From: JAAXQD01 sp035529735
GTDB taxonomy: Bacteria; Desulfobacterota; Desulfobacteria; Desulfobacterales; UBA11574
Direction of reading: 5' to 3'
Assembly (NCBI GenBank): GCA_035529735.1
Contig: DATKWE010000114.1
Location: forward strand, 1 to 64,000
Length of the DNA: 64,000 bases
The notes under the pieces were generated by a model, which was not told the DNA's origin, made no database searches, and saw only the letters and a list, made by a program, of their open reading frames with translations. Position 1 is the stretch's first letter; the number at the start of each line of letters is the position of its first letter. Shown here piece by piece: positions 41,979 to 51,099 of the stretch. The translations under genes were made by a program, and so were the position numbers.

Positions 41979-42563
41979 ATGAAAAAGATTATTCTTGACA
42001 TACTTCAAGACAGCATCCGCGTCAAAGACCGGTTTATTAAAAATAACATCGATCTCATTGAAAGAGGAGCGGATATCCTCGCATCGGGCATTGTCTCCGG
42101 CCACAAAATCCTGATTTTCGGTAATGGCGGGAGTGCTGCGGATGCCCAGCATATTGCCGCCGAATTCGTTAACCGGTTTCAGATTGAACGGCCCCCCCTT
42201 GCGGCGCTGGCGCTTACCACCGACACCTCCATCATAACCAGCATTGGAAATGATTATCACTTTGACGAAATCTTCTCCAAACAGATTGCGGCCCTGGGAA
42301 GAAAGGACGATATTGCCGTGGGAATCAGTACCAGCGGGAATTCTAAAAATGTTGTCAAAGCCATACGGGCGGCAAAAAATATCGGAATGTTCACCATCGG
42401 ATTGACCGGTCGCGGCGGCGAGATGGCGGCGTGCTCGGATCTTGTGTTTGCCGTGGAATCGGACACAACGGCAAGAATTCAGGAAACCCATATCACATTG
42501 GGTCATATATTGTGCGACCTTGTGGATCGGATTTTGTTTCCGGAAAAATTCAGCGACCCTTAA
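41979..42563 (+). CDS. gmhA: Phosphoheptose isomerase (SIS domain)
   Basis: 194 aa SIS-domain protein: ILIFGNGGSAADAQHIAAEFVNRF, then SIGNDYHFDEIFSKQI, GISTSGNSKNVVKAI and the final TARIQETHITLGHILCDLVD with Glu and His of the GmhA active site. Converts sedoheptulose 7-phosphate to D-glycero-D-manno-heptose 7-phosphate for LPS core, pointing to a Gram-negative envelope. Other heptose genes are not in the window. Confidence 0.93.
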   Translation: MKKIILDILQDSIRVKDRFIKNNIDLIERGADILASGIVSGHKILIFGNGGSAADAQHIAAEFVNRFQIERPPLAALALTTDTSIITSIGNDYHFDEIFSKQIAALGRKDDIAVGISTSGNSKNVVKAIRAAKNIGMFTIGLTGRGGEMAACSDLVFAVESDTTARIQETHITLGHILCDLVDRILFPEKFSDP

Positions 42564-42653
42564 CAACAAAAATCCGAATTAAGGAAATCATATAACCGTT
42601 TAGTTTTTTGAAAAAAGCTGAATTGTTACAAATTCATTAGGTTAGAGAACATT

Positions 42654-43601
42654 ATGCCGAAAAAGTTTGAGCCGATAGATTTGAGCCGGGTGAAAACATA
42701 CCCGCTTTCACAACGAAAAAGCAAAGTATCCACAATGGATTTCGGAAAAACATGGCAAAAAGGCGCCCGTTTCAAGGAATTTCTTGACCGTCTTCCCGAC
42801 ATACTCGCCGGAAGCCATCTCAAGACCGTCATTTCTGCCATTGTTAACGCTTTTCAGAAAGAAAAAACCATCGTCTTTGCCATGGGAGCCCATGTCATTA
42901 AAGTGGGTCTAAACCCCATTGTTATCGACCTGATGGAACGCGGTATTATCACGGCCGTCGCAATGAACGGCGCCGGTATCATTCATGATCTCGAACTTGC
43001 CATGGCAGGGCAGACATCCGAAGATGTTTCGGCGTCTCTCGGAGACGGCACCTTTGGAATGGCCCACGAGACGGGCGCTTTCTTATGCGACGCCGTCTCT
43101 CTGGCCGGAAAAACATCCGGAGGACTCGGCGAAACCATCGGTTCCGCCATCATTGAAAAGAGGCTCCCCCATTCAGAACACAGCATTCTCGCTTCGGGTG
43201 CACGCCTGGGCATACCGGTTACGGTCCATGTCGCATTTGGCACGGATATCCTTCATATGCACCCCGGCTTTGATCCCAATGCAGCAGGGGAAGCGACCCA
43301 CAGAGATTTTCGCACGTTTGCGTCCGTCATCGGCACACTCGAAGGAGGGGTTTACCTGAATGTGGGATCTGCGGTCATACTCCCGGAAGTTTTCTTAAAA
43401 GCGGTGACGCTGGCACGGAACCTGGGGCATCATCTCGATCAATTCACAGCGGTGAACATGGATTTCATCAAACACTACCGGCCCATGACCAATGTGGTTA
43501 ACCGGCCCACAGCCAGAGGCGGACAGGGCTTTAACCTTACAGGCCACCATGAAATCATGCTGCCGCTGATCGCCGCCGGAGTTATTGAAGCGATCGGGTA
43601 G
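42654..43601 (+). CDS. Deoxyhypusine-synthase-like protein
   Basis: 315 aa. The central segment VFAMGAHVIKVGLNPIVIDLMERGII, AMNGAGIIHDLELAMAGQTSEDV and LGDGTFGMAHETGAF resembles the NAD-binding Rossmann core of the deoxyhypusine synthase family, with GSAVILPEVFLKAV near the end. Bacteria lack eIF5A, so hypusine formation is unlikely; related bacterial proteins act on polyamines (homospermidine synthase type) or are uncharacterised. The Lys nucleophile of true DHS is not evident to me. Stand-alone gene with SD absent or weak. Confidence 0.6.
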   Translation: MPKKFEPIDLSRVKTYPLSQRKSKVSTMDFGKTWQKGARFKEFLDRLPDILAGSHLKTVISAIVNAFQKEKTIVFAMGAHVIKVGLNPIVIDLMERGIITAVAMNGAGIIHDLELAMAGQTSEDVSASLGDGTFGMAHETGAFLCDAVSLAGKTSGGLGETIGSAIIEKRLPHSEHSILASGARLGIPVTVHVAFGTDILHMHPGFDPNAAGEATHRDFRTFASVIGTLEGGVYLNVGSAVILPEVFLKAVTLARNLGHHLDQFTAVNMDFIKHYRPMTNVVNRPTARGGQGFNLTGHHEIMLPLIAAGVIEAIG

Positions 43602-43605
43602 ATTC

Positions 43606-43625
43606 CCACGGGCTAACGCCCGTGG
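43606..43625. repeat. CCACGGGC-TAAC-GCCCGTGG hairpin
   Basis: Perfect 8-bp GC-rich stem with a 4-base loop just after the DHS-like gene; no T-run follows, so termination is uncertain. A similar GGGCTTAGCCCG theme occurs before truB. Confidence 0.5.
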
Positions 43626-43683
43626 TCCTCTGCCAATTATTGATAGGGTTTAAATTTATTGGAAAGATAAGGAGTCGTTTATA

Positions 43684-43914
43684 ATGCCGATTTACGAATA
43701 TCATTGTGATACATGTGAAAAAGATTTTGAACGTCTGGTTTTTGGAAACGAAAAGCCCGTTTGCCCGACATGTCACAACAAAAAAGTCAAAAAAATCATG
43801 TCCGCATGCACCTTCTATAGTAAAGGCAGCCATGGTCAAACGGTTAATGCGGCTGCGTCGGCATCATCTTGTGGTGGATGTTCAGCGACCAGTTGTTCGA
43901 GCTGTAGTCACTGA
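43684..43914 (+). CDS. FmdB-family zinc ribbon protein
   Basis: 76 aa. MPIYEYHCDTCEKDFE start, Cys-x2-Cys and CPTCHNKKVKKIMSA, the FmdB/CxxC_CxxC_SSSS zinc ribbon, with a Cys/Ser-rich tail (SSCGGCSATSCSSCSH). Proposed regulatory or metal-binding role; function unproven. GATAAGGAG precedes the ATG. Its stop overlaps the hemC start (TGATG). Confidence 0.92.
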   Translation: MPIYEYHCDTCEKDFERLVFGNEKPVCPTCHNKKVKKIMSACTFYSKGSHGQTVNAAASASSCGGCSATSCSSCSH

Positions 43915-44861
43915 TGGAAAAAACACTCAAAATAGGAACCCGGGGCAGCAAACTCGCACTCTGGCAGGCAAACTGGGTTAAATCTGAGCTGAATACCCGG
44001 CACCCTTCCCTTTCAGTTGAACTTGTCGTCATAAAAACCAAAGGGGACAAGATTCTCGATGTACCGCTTGCCAAGGTCGGCGGAAAAGGACTTTTTGTAA
44101 AAGAAATCGAAGAAGCGCTTTTAAACGGCCGCATAGACCTTGCGGTACACAGCATGAAGGATATGCCGTCGGAAATACCGAAAGGGCTGTGCATCGGCGC
44201 AATTCCCAAGCGCGAAAATCCGCAAGATGTTCTAATTTCAAAAAAAGGACTGCCCCTTTTCCAACTTGAACCCGGCGCCATGATCGGAACCAGCAGTCTT
44301 CGTCGTGCCGCTCAGCTTCTCCATGCCAGACCGGATCTGTGTATATTCCCCCTCAGGGGGAACCTGGACACGCGCCTAAAAAAGCTCGAAACTGAAAATT
44401 TTGATGCCATCGTTCTGGCCGCCGCCGGTGTAAAGCGCTTGGGTCTTGAAAACAGAATAACCGAATTCCTCGACGAAAATATTATGCTTCCGGCCGTTGG
44501 CCAGGGTGCCCTTTGTATCGAGATCCGACAAAATGATCCCGAGGTGGCGCCGATGGTCGCCAAACTTGAGCACCGTCGAACAAGAGCAATCATCCTGGGT
44601 GAACGTGCCTTTTTAAACCGCCTTGAAGGCGGCTGCCAAGTCCCGATTGCAGCCCACGGAAAAATCGACAACACCCGATTTACCCTTTGCGGTCTTGTGG
44701 CCACTGTCGATGGAAAAACCCTCATCAAAGAGACCTTTTCAGGGCCTGAAGGTTCGGCCGAAACCATCGGCGTAGAACTTGCCGATCACCTGGTTTCCCT
44801 GGGGGCGAAAACCATAATGGAAAACCTTAAATCTGATCTGGATCTAAACCATGAACGGTAA
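43914..44861 (+). CDS. hemC: Hydroxymethylbilane synthase (porphobilinogen deaminase)
   Basis: Joins four porphobilinogen molecules into hydroxymethylbilane. 315 aa. TLKIGTRGSKLALWQA start, HSMKDMPSEIP, GTSSLRRAAQL, FPLRGNLDTRL, and the cofactor-binding Cys in FLNRLEGGCQVPIAA. It is the first of a tetrapyrrole pair; the 3' end overlaps cobA-hemD by 11 bases. Confidence 0.97.
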   Translation: MEKTLKIGTRGSKLALWQANWVKSELNTRHPSLSVELVVIKTKGDKILDVPLAKVGGKGLFVKEIEEALLNGRIDLAVHSMKDMPSEIPKGLCIGAIPKRENPQDVLISKKGLPLFQLEPGAMIGTSSLRRAAQLLHARPDLCIFPLRGNLDTRLKKLETENFDAIVLAAAGVKRLGLENRITEFLDENIMLPAVGQGALCIEIRQNDPEVAPMVAKLEHRRTRAIILGERAFLNRLEGGCQVPIAAHGKIDNTRFTLCGLVATVDGKTLIKETFSGPEGSAETIGVELADHLVSLGAKTIMENLKSDLDLNHER

Positions 44862-46365
44862 AGTCTATCTGGTCGGTGCCGGACCCGGTGATCCGGAGTT
44901 GATCACCGTAAAGGGATTGGAATGCATCAAGAACGCCGATGTCATTATTTACGATTATCTTGCATCTCCAAGTCTGTTAAAACATGCCCAAGCGCACGCT
45001 GAAATCATCTATGTCGGGAAAAAAGGAGGAGATCACACCCTTTCCCAGGATAGAATCAATGCGCTGATCGCGGAAAAAGCCCAAAAAGGTTTTACGGTCA
45101 CCCGACTGAAGGGCGGCGATCCATTTATATTCGGCCGTGGCGGCGAAGAAGCAGAGGTGCTGATCGACGCCCGAATTCCTTTTGAAATTATCCCCGGTGT
45201 CACTTCAGCCATCGCCGCTCCGGCCTATGCCGGCATCCCGCTGACACACCGAAAATTTACCTCCACAGTCGCTTTTGTCACCGGACATGAAGACCCTGCG
45301 AAAGCGGAATCGAGTATCGACTGGGCAGCACTTGCCAAGGGGATTGGAACCATTGTCTTTCTCATGGGCGTCAAAAATCTTCCGCATATAACAGACCGCC
45401 TCATGCACCACGGTATGCCCCCGGATACCCCGGTTGCGCTCGTCCGCTGGGGAACGACCCCCAAACAAACCACTGTTTCAGGAACACTCGATACCATTGT
45501 CGAACGCATAAAAGCCGCCGGTCTCAAACCGCCGGCCATTATTGTTGTGGGTCATGTTGTAAAATTAAGAGAAAAAATGCAATGGTTTGAAACCCGGCCT
45601 TTGATGGGACAATGCATCGTGGTCACCCGAGCCAGAGAACAGGCCAGTGACCTGGTCAAATGTCTTTCCGATCTGGGCGCCGAGTGTCTCGAATGCCCCA
45701 CCATAAAAGTTGCCCCGCCGGAGGATGTAAAACCATTGGACAGGGCCATCGAAAACCTTTCATCTTATAACTGGCTGATCTTTACCAGCGTCAACGGCGT
45801 TAACTTCTTTTTTGAGCGGCTTTTTCAAAAAAACAAAGATGTCCGTGCCTTAAAAGATATCCATACGGCAGTTATCGGTCCGGCAACAGAAAAAAGACTG
45901 TTTGATTTTGGGCTCAAAAGCGATATTGTCCCCGAAAGCTACCGGGCCGAGTCTGTGGTCAAGGCATTCGCCGGAAAAGATGTAACCGGGAAAAAGATAC
46001 TGCTGCCACGCGCAAAAGAGGCAAGGCCGGTGCTGCCGTTGGAATTGAAAAAGATGGGCGCCGTTGTTGACGAAGTAGCGGCATACCGTACCCTTGCGGT
46101 CAAGGACAACGCCGATGTTCTATCGACACGTCTCAAAGAACGATCCATAGATATGATCACATTTACAAGCTCTTCCACCGCAAAAAACTTCCACGCCCTT
46201 TTCCCGACCGAAGATCTAAAGGATCTGATGCAGGGCGTCACCATCGCCAGCATCGGTCCCGTTACCGCCGATACCGCACGAGACCTGGGATTTGACGTCC
46301 ACATCGTTGCAAAATCCTACACCATACCGGGACTGTGCGAAGCAATTCTATCCCATTTCAGCTGA
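44851..46365 (+). CDS. cobA-hemD: Uroporphyrinogen-III methyltransferase / synthase fusion
   Basis: 504 aa fusion. Residues 1-245 are SUMT (CobA): VYLVGAGPGDPELITVKG, RLKGGDPFIFGRGGEE and the PGVTSAIAAPAYAGIPLTHR motif; makes precorrin-2. Residues about 255-504 are uroporphyrinogen-III synthase (HemD): CIVVTRAREQASDL, WLIFTSVNGVNFFF, ITFTSSSTAKNF. Fusions of this kind occur in Desulfobacterota and Firmicutes, where precorrin-2 feeds siroheme, cobalamin and, in sulfate reducers, the alternative heme route. Gene follows hemC. Confidence 0.96.
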   Translation: MNGKVYLVGAGPGDPELITVKGLECIKNADVIIYDYLASPSLLKHAQAHAEIIYVGKKGGDHTLSQDRINALIAEKAQKGFTVTRLKGGDPFIFGRGGEEAEVLIDARIPFEIIPGVTSAIAAPAYAGIPLTHRKFTSTVAFVTGHEDPAKAESSIDWAALAKGIGTIVFLMGVKNLPHITDRLMHHGMPPDTPVALVRWGTTPKQTTVSGTLDTIVERIKAAGLKPPAIIVVGHVVKLREKMQWFETRPLMGQCIVVTRAREQASDLVKCLSDLGAECLECPTIKVAPPEDVKPLDRAIENLSSYNWLIFTSVNGVNFFFERLFQKNKDVRALKDIHTAVIGPATEKRLFDFGLKSDIVPESYRAESVVKAFAGKDVTGKKILLPRAKEARPVLPLELKKMGAVVDEVAAYRTLAVKDNADVLSTRLKERSIDMITFTSSSTAKNFHALFPTEDLKDLMQGVTIASIGPVTADTARDLGFDVHIVAKSYTIPGLCEAILSHFS

Positions 46366-46537
46366 GGAAGATCTTACGAAACAGGTCCCTCGAGGGAGAA
46401 AAATATGCTTTCCCCATGTGAAATTTTAAAATGAATCGGCCCGGACGATAATACAAAGACATGTTGACCCGCTCCCATGTTTTAGTGTATCCTTAGTTTT
46501 TTTTCCCAAGCACTCAACACAATTAAAGGGAACCGTC

Positions 46538-47707
46538 ATGGACGACCATCTCGATAAACTCCATGGATTTGTCGATACGATTTCATCCATGAAAGAGATC
46601 ATTATCACCAACATCGTATTGATCGGACAGGTCCCCGCCCCCACATTCAAGGAAAAAAAACGCACCAGTGCCTTCATGGAAAGACTGGCCGAATTCCAAG
46701 TTGATGAATGCACCACCGATGGCTACCGTAACCCCATCGGCATCATCAAAGGGACCTCCGAAAAGAAGCCTCCCATCTTTGTCGTCGCACACCTGGACAC
46801 CATTTTTAGCAAAGATATCGATCATTATTATACCATCAAAGAGAATTCAATAACCGGTACGGGTATCATGGACAATTCTGTGGGCGTGGGCGTCCTGCTC
46901 TCTTTGCCGGAAATTTTTCGAAAATTAAATCTGCGCTTTGAATCGGACATTGTCCTGGCCGGTGTTATACAGTCTTTGGGCAAAGGCAACTTGAGAGGCA
47001 TCCGGCACCTTTTAAAAACATGGGCCACGCCCATCAGAGGGGCGGTCTGTATCGAGGCCGGTAAACTCGGAAGGCTCAGCTACTACACGGATGGAATGAT
47101 TCGATGTGAAGTCGATTGCAACATCTCCTCAAACAACGGCTGGGAATTCAAATTCAAGCCCAATGCAATTCTGATTTTAAACGAAGTGATCAACCAGATA
47201 CTTAAACTCCGGTTGCCCCAAAAACCACGATCACGGGTTATTGTCGGAAAAATTTCAGGTGGTTCCAAGCACGGCGTGATTGCATATAACGCAACCCTCG
47301 GTTTTGAGATTCAAAGCAACTCCGACAAAATGGTTAAATCGATTTTCAACAACATTAAGGATATTGTTGAGGGCATCGGTCATGAACATGAAGTCGATTT
47401 GAAATTAAAAACATTGAGCAATATCCATGCAGCACGGTTAAATTTCGGTCATCCTCTGGTAAAAAGTACGGTTGCCGTGATGAAAAAACTCGATTTAGTA
47501 CCGATCAGTGAGCCCAGCGAGTCTGAGCTTTCAATCTTTCTTTCACGTAAAATTCCAGCGGTTACACTTGGAATTACCCGGGGTGAAAACTATCACCAGC
47601 AAAATGCCACCGTGGAAATCGAGCCCATCTTTAAAGGGATAGCCCAGATTATCGGTGTATTGATGGCCATAGACAGCGGAGGATGTGATGAAGCGCAGTT
47701 GGCTTGA
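46538..47707 (+). CDS. M20-like peptidase-fold protein with altered active site
   Basis: 389 aa. The zinc ligand motif VVAHLDTIF (His-x-Asp) and the bridging Asp position IMDNSVGVG are seen, as is a late YHQQNATVEIEP segment matching the final ligand region of peptidase T-like M20 proteins. At the usual Glu-Glu base/ligand site the sequence reads VIQSLGKGNLRG, so both acids are missing and peptidase activity is doubtful. A small insert domain (about 190-290) is retained. It overlaps the following gpgS-like gene by 23 bases, which implies coupling. Confidence 0.7.
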   Translation: MDDHLDKLHGFVDTISSMKEIIITNIVLIGQVPAPTFKEKKRTSAFMERLAEFQVDECTTDGYRNPIGIIKGTSEKKPPIFVVAHLDTIFSKDIDHYYTIKENSITGTGIMDNSVGVGVLLSLPEIFRKLNLRFESDIVLAGVIQSLGKGNLRGIRHLLKTWATPIRGAVCIEAGKLGRLSYYTDGMIRCEVDCNISSNNGWEFKFKPNAILILNEVINQILKLRLPQKPRSRVIVGKISGGSKHGVIAYNATLGFEIQSNSDKMVKSIFNNIKDIVEGIGHEHEVDLKLKTLSNIHAARLNFGHPLVKSTVAVMKKLDLVPISEPSESELSIFLSRKIPAVTLGITRGENYHQQNATVEIEPIFKGIAQIIGVLMAIDSGGCDEAQLA

Positions 47708-48668
47708 AAACAATACCTTCCATTATTCAGAATTCAACAACCTCAATCGGCTGGTGGAGGAAAAACAACGGAAAAATCTGAAAATTTCTCTGTGCCTGCC
47801 CACGCTTAATGAAGAAAAAACCATCGCAAAAGAAATTCTGATAATGAAATCAGAGCTGATGACGCGCTATCCGCTTCTCGATGAGATCGTTGTTGTCGAC
47901 TCCGGATCCACAGATAAAACCAGAGATATCGCAAGTGAATATGGGGCGAATGTTTACGAAGCAACAGAAATTCTTCCGAAACTGGAAAATTTCAAAGGCA
48001 AAGGGGAAAACCTCTGGAAAGCCCTTTATATTACCCAAGGCGATATCATTGTCTACCTGGATGCAGACATAAAAAATATTCATCACAGGTTTGCCTATGG
48101 GCTCTTAGGGCCGCTGCTTCTTTTCGATCATATCAAATACGTTAAAGCCTTTTATGACCGACCGATTGCCACCGGAAAAAGTAAAATCAGACCCACCGGC
48201 GGCGGCCGGGTCACCGAGCTTGTTATCAGACCGCTGTTCTCTATTTTCTTCCCGGAACTTACACAGATTTTACAGCCGTTATCCGGTGAATATGCTGGAT
48301 TTCGGGAACTATTTGAAATAATTCCATTCCCCATCGGGTATGGCGTCGAAACCAGCATCATTCTCGATATCTATGAAAAATGGGGACTCGATGTCATAGC
48401 TCAGGTGGACCTTGACAAGCGGATTCACAGAAACCAGGACACAAGGGCGTTGGGAAAAATGTCGTTTGCGATTTTACAGACGTTCATCAGACGTAAAAGA
48501 AAATTGGGATTGGTCGATTTTACAGAGGATCTTTTCGATGAAATGATTCAGTACAACCTTGTAAAAAACGAATACATGCCGGATATTTATAAAATTGAAG
48601 GTCACGAAAGGCCCCCCATTATCGAAATTCCGGAGTATCGTGAAAAGTTCAAGAAACAGATGATTTGA
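47685..48668 (+). CDS. gpgS: Glucosyl-3-phosphoglycerate synthase-like GT81 glycosyltransferase
   Basis: 327 aa. GT-A fold: CLPTLNEEKTIAKEI, DEIVVVDSGSTDKT, GKGENLWKALYITQGDIIVYLDADIKN (the Asp-x-Asp site), then the GpgS hallmark GLLGPLLLF, VKAFYDRP, GGGRVTELVIRPL, QPLSGEYAGFRELFE, GYGVETSIILDI. The product glucosyl-3-phosphoglycerate leads to glucosylglycerate, a compatible solute of marine and nitrogen-limited bacteria. A matching gpgP phosphatase is not seen nearby. Followed by a strong terminator. Confidence 0.88.
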   Translation: MMKRSWLENNTFHYSEFNNLNRLVEEKQRKNLKISLCLPTLNEEKTIAKEILIMKSELMTRYPLLDEIVVVDSGSTDKTRDIASEYGANVYEATEILPKLENFKGKGENLWKALYITQGDIIVYLDADIKNIHHRFAYGLLGPLLLFDHIKYVKAFYDRPIATGKSKIRPTGGGRVTELVIRPLFSIFFPELTQILQPLSGEYAGFRELFEIIPFPIGYGVETSIILDIYEKWGLDVIAQVDLDKRIHRNQDTRALGKMSFAILQTFIRRKRKLGLVDFTEDLFDEMIQYNLVKNEYMPDIYKIEGHERPPIIEIPEYREKFKKQMI

Positions 48669-48678
48669 TCACGCCATC

Positions 48679-48719
48679 AAGAAAACACGAAATCTTCGAT
48701 GTTTCGTGTTTTCTTTTTT
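48679..48719 (+). terminator. Strong intrinsic terminator after the gpgS-like gene
   Basis: GAAAACACGAAA (48681-48692) and TTTCGTGTTTTC (48702-48713) form a perfect 12-bp stem with a 9-base loop, then TTTTTT. Confidence 0.9.
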
Positions 48720-48800
48720 CCGGATCCTTGTGATATCTTTTATTCCAGTTGAACGTTTGGGTTTCCCGGGGCAAATCCAAATTAAGAGGATACAAAAACA

Positions 48801-49793
48801 TTGCCAGACTCAAAACTGATCGACCGATTCAATCGAAATCTGAACTACCTTCGCATATCCATTACCGACCGCTGCAACCTTAAATGTCTATACTGTGTGC
48901 CTCGGGATCTGATTCCAAAGCTCCCGCACCATGAGGTATTAAGCTATGAAGAGATACTCCGTATTGTCAGGGTAAGCATTGGCCTTGGGATCTCCAAGGT
49001 CAGAGTCACCGGTGGAGAACCGCTGGTTAGAAAAGGTGTTTATCATTTTTTAAAGCAACTGGCCGGAATAGAAGGACTTCTGGATATATCTCTGACCACC
49101 AATGGTGTTCTGCTCAAGGATAACATACATAGGATCAAATCCGCCGGTATAAAAAGAATAAATATCAGTCTAGACACTTTAAACAGAGAAAAGTATAAGC
49201 AAATTACAGGCTACGATTTTTTCGATCAAGTATGGGAAGGCATAGAACTGGCTCAACGAATGGGATTTTATCCCATTAAAATTAATGTGGTGCCCGTAAA
49301 AGGCGTCAACGATGATGAATTGGTAGACATTGCCAGACTGTCCATGACCCATCCATTTCACATACGCTTTATCGAATACATGCCCATGGGTTCAAGCCAT
49401 ATGGACATCGACCGCCATTTACTTGCCCCTGAAATTAAAAAGAACATCGAGCAATTGGGTGAACTTGTCCCGGTTGATAGAAGCACCAATGACGGTCCTG
49501 CAGAACGATTCAAGTTTAAATCGGGCCGAGGAGAAATCGGCTTTATTCACCCCATAAGCCGTCATTTTTGTCAGACGTGCAATCGGTTAAGATTAACCGC
49601 AAGTGGCCAATTACGACCCTGCCTGATGCAGGACAAACAAGAAGATTTAAAATCGATCATACGAAAAGGCTGCTCTGACAGGGAGCTGGCTGAGGTTTTT
49701 CTCGAAGCGGTTCGTCACAAGCCTTTGGAACACAAGCTTCTGACGGATCACAATGCCGGGAGTGCAGTTCAGATGTGCGCCATAGGGGGCTAA
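48801..49793 (+). CDS. moaA: GTP 3',8-cyclase (molybdenum cofactor biosynthesis)
   Basis: Radical SAM enzyme for the first step of molybdopterin synthesis. 330 aa from TTG 48801, preceded by AAGAGGA. N-terminal Cys-x3-Cys-x2-Cys in ITDRCNLKCLYC, the GGEPL motif, and the second cluster CQTCNRLRL plus CLM near the C-terminus. The double-Gly tail ends as Ile-Gly-Gly, as the family requires. Single gene. It is followed by a convergent operon and a stem-loop. Confidence 0.96.
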   Translation: MPDSKLIDRFNRNLNYLRISITDRCNLKCLYCVPRDLIPKLPHHEVLSYEEILRIVRVSIGLGISKVRVTGGEPLVRKGVYHFLKQLAGIEGLLDISLTTNGVLLKDNIHRIKSAGIKRINISLDTLNREKYKQITGYDFFDQVWEGIELAQRMGFYPIKINVVPVKGVNDDELVDIARLSMTHPFHIRFIEYMPMGSSHMDIDRHLLAPEIKKNIEQLGELVPVDRSTNDGPAERFKFKSGRGEIGFIHPISRHFCQTCNRLRLTASGQLRPCLMQDKQEDLKSIIRKGCSDRELAEVFLEAVRHKPLEHKLLTDHNAGSAVQMCAIGG

Positions 49794-49810
49794 GGGGGCT
49801 CAAAAAAAAG

Positions 49811-49873
49811 GCCTGGGCCGTATCAGTGGGAGGCTACATTTTCTCGCACAAATCATCGGTTTACGACCCAGGC
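49811..49873. terminator. Inverted repeat between convergent moaA and livM
   Basis: GCCTGGGCCGTA (49811-49822) and TACGACCCAGGC (49862-49873) pair over 12 bases with one mismatch and a 39-base loop. Located between convergent genes; may stop transcription in both directions. No strong T-run. Confidence 0.4.
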
Positions 49874-49963
49874 TGTATAGACGACTTCACCCGAAGGTTT
49901 CTTGCCGCGTTTCCGCGTTTCGAGGTTTGCTAACAGAATAAAAACAATTAATCAAGATTTTTT

Positions 49964-50953
49964 TTAATCTTTTACGTTTATTGACGATCCCATAAGTTTT
50001 CGCGTTTTTCTCTTTGAAAAAAAATGGTGAATACCCACCAGAATCCCTTCAGGCAAAAAGACAAGTACCAGACAAAGAAAAATACCATATGCGATGACGT
50101 GATATTGTTTGGCGACATGAAGTGCTTCGGAAATAAAAGTGAGGATTCCTGCTCCGAAAAGAGAACCCCATAGACTCCCCATCCCGCCGACAATAACCAT
50201 AGTCACCACCTGGATGGAATAATAAAAGTCGTAAGAACTGGGACTGATAAACGTAATGTAATGGGCATACAGACTGCCTGAAATAGATGCGAACATGGCG
50301 CTCAAGACAAAAACCTTTACTTTATAATCGGCCGTATTAACACCCAAAGAGTTTGCTGCCACTTCACTGTCTTTAATAGCCCGTAATGCCCTGCCTACTC
50401 TGGAGTTGAGAAGATTTCTGGCCAATAGCATAAAAAGAAAAACAAAGCTCCAAATCAGGTAAAAATTTTTCAGGTCATTATCAAAGGCCAGACCACCGAT
50501 AGCAAGCGGTGGTATCCCCATTAAACCGTCATGTCCCCCGGTGAACTGCTCCAACTCACCCATGAGAATATTGATAATGATACCGAATCCTAATGTCGCC
50601 ATTACCAGATAGTGCCCCCGGAGCTTTAGGGATGGGTATCCGATCAGATATGCGATAGCTCCCGTTGCCAGCATTCCCGAGAGCATAGCAGGCCATAAAG
50701 GAAATCCGTAGTTTACGGTAAGTGTCCCTGAAAAGTAGGATCCGAGACCGTAAAATGCAGCATGACCCAATGAAATCTGTCCGGCAAATCCTATGAGCAG
50801 ATTCAGCCCTACAACCACGATGGTGTTCAGACCGATCACGTTCAGAACAATAAAATAGTATTTGCTCTCAACAAACACCGGAATAACCATAATGATAACG
50901 GCTAGTATTCCGAAACAGAGGTTATCTTTTTGTTTTAAAAAAGAGTCCATCAA
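49964..50953 (-). CDS. livM: Branched-chain/aryl acid ABC transporter permease LivM
   Basis: 329 aa with about nine hydrophobic segments. LivM signature: GLNLLIGFAGQISLGHAAFYGLGSY, RGHYLVMATLGFGII, RVGRALRAIKDSEVAANSLGVN (EAA-like loop), and VVGGMGSLWGSLFGAGIL. Inner membrane partner of LivH. Last gene of the ior operon; a C-terminal basic tail (FSKRKTRKLMG) follows the last membrane segment. The substrate may be aromatic rather than branched-chain, given the neighbours. Confidence 0.93.
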   Translation of the reverse strand: MMDSFLKQKDNLCFGILAVIIMVIPVFVESKYYFIVLNVIGLNTIVVVGLNLLIGFAGQISLGHAAFYGLGSYFSGTLTVNYGFPLWPAMLSGMLATGAIAYLIGYPSLKLRGHYLVMATLGFGIIINILMGELEQFTGGHDGLMGIPPLAIGGLAFDNDLKNFYLIWSFVFLFMLLARNLLNSRVGRALRAIKDSEVAANSLGVNTADYKVKVFVLSAMFASISGSLYAHYITFISPSSYDFYYSIQVVTMVIVGGMGSLWGSLFGAGILTFISEALHVAKQYHVIAYGIFLCLVLVFLPEGILVGIHHFFSKRKTRKLMGSSINVKD

Positions 50954-51099
50954 TTTTCTTTTATGGTAACAGTTTGGTTATTTGAAACACGTCGACTTCA
51001 AACGAGCTTCAGCGATGATTAATTCAGATGAATTTCGATGAAAATGACCCATCGCCATATATTTTCTTCAAGGCGATAATCCTTAACTGCTGAAATAAG

